Shown here: positions 63,754 through 64,000 of the stretch, in pieces
How the letters are laid out: every line of letters starts with the position of its first letter
Position numbering within the stretch: position 1 is the stretch's first letter
Assembly (NCBI GenBank): GCA_937872225.1
Contig: CALMRZ010000016.1
Coordinates: 124,001 to 188,000 of the forward strand
Direction: 5' to 3'
DNA: 64,000 nt
Source: an uncultured Spirochaetota bacterium
GTDB taxonomy: Bacteria; Spirochaetota; UBA4802; UBA5550
The notes under the pieces: model-generated
Told to the model about the DNA's origin: nothing
Seen by the model: the letters and a program-made list of their open reading frames with translations, nothing else
The model's database searches: none
Program-made: the position numbers and the translations under genes

Positions 63754-64000
63754 ATGATGCGAATAGCTGTCAGGAAGTATCGCTTTGTGGTCATTGCTGC
63801 CGCGGCGCTGGTGCTGGCTCTCTTGTTGAGCGACACGACGTGGACCGGGACCAGGAACGGGAATTCCCCGGCCCAGCTGAGGGCGCAGACAAACATAGAG
63901 AAAAAGAAAGATGAAATATTCAGGAAGTTCAACGAGAAAAAGGAACAGCTCGTCCGCAGTCCCGAAGAAATGAAGCAGATACTGGCGGATGTCCAGAAGA
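63754..64000 (+). CDS. N-terminus of a secreted or membrane-anchored protein (cut by window end)
   Basis: 82 codons are visible from ATG 63754, six bases after AAGGGGAA. The product starts MMRIAVRKYRFVVIAAAALVLALLLSD, a signal peptide or single TM helix, followed by a Thr/Asn-rich stretch and a highly charged helix (IEKKKDEIFRKFNEKKEQLV) that suggests a coiled coil. The family cannot be told from this part. Confidence 0.7.
   Translation, partial: MMRIAVRKYRFVVIAAAALVLALLLSDTTWTGTRNGNSPAQLRAQTNIEKKKDEIFRKFNEKKEQLVRSPEEMKQILADVQK

Overview
The window looks like a chromosomal segment of an uncultured Gram-negative bacterium, most plausibly a spirochaete (Spirochaetota). The hints are FecR-domain and other lipoproteins with relaxed lipoboxes, a fused isobutyryl-CoA mutase (IcmF), an alkyl-DHAP-synthase-like flavoprotein, and dense multi-PAS signalling. 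This taxonomic call is an inference from gene content; no rRNA or other marker gene is present. An anaerobic or facultative lifestyle is suggested by a ferredoxin-linked 2-oxoacid oxidoreductase, a 2-hydroxyacyl-CoA dehydratase activase and a small multiheme cytochrome.

Region 1 (1-7 kb): a truncated PAS histidine kinase, a GT4 glycosyltransferase, a nitrilase-family hydrolase, a FecR lipoprotein with a Lys/Glu-rich tail, and a membrane SpoIIE-type phosphatase. Region 2 (7.3-29.8 kb) is a signalling island: six histidine kinases (three with HisKA_2-type and three with classical HisKA H-boxes), seven response regulators without DNA-binding domains, an HD-GYP regulator and a receiver-STAS protein, with one small Cys-rich protein among them. 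From 12.7 kb on, everything is on the plus strand with short gaps or overlaps. Its left part is decaying: a frameshifted receiver gene, one kinase split by an in-frame TAG, and one kinase whose first membrane helix is cut off by an in-frame TGA. No DNA-binding response regulator is present, so output probably goes through phosphorelay, c-di-GMP turnover and partner switching.

Region 3 (30-44 kb): a P-type ATPase, an ECF-like sigma factor, a TetR regulator with a clear promoter/operator, IcmF, a chemoreceptor, a second TetR regulator, a c-type cytochrome, a small membrane protein, a TIM-barrel-like lipoprotein, a hydrolase relic and an AT-rich MNT-HEPN pair. Region 4 (44-50 kb): a four-subunit VorB-type 2-oxoacid:ferredoxin oxidoreductase operon with a tandem-ACT protein, a cluster of GCTCTGACCC repeats, a small lipoprotein, an orphan activase, a flavodoxin and a frameshifted ORF6N gene.

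Region 5 (50-57.6 kb) is a minus-strand operon: FadR-type GntR regulator, glycerol-3-phosphate dehydrogenase, DUF362 protein, alkyl-DHAP-synthase-like oxidase, FGGY kinase. It has a good promoter with a FadR-like operator over the start site, and is my best candidate for an undescribed pathway (glycerol, polyol or ether-lipid related). Region 6 (57.7-64 kb): a RapA-like SNF2 helicase behind a promoter and leader terminator, an MBOAT/SGNH acylation pair, a terminator, and the start of a secreted or membrane-anchored protein running off the window. Two families of GC-rich palindromic repeats sit in the intergenic spaces of regions 3-6.
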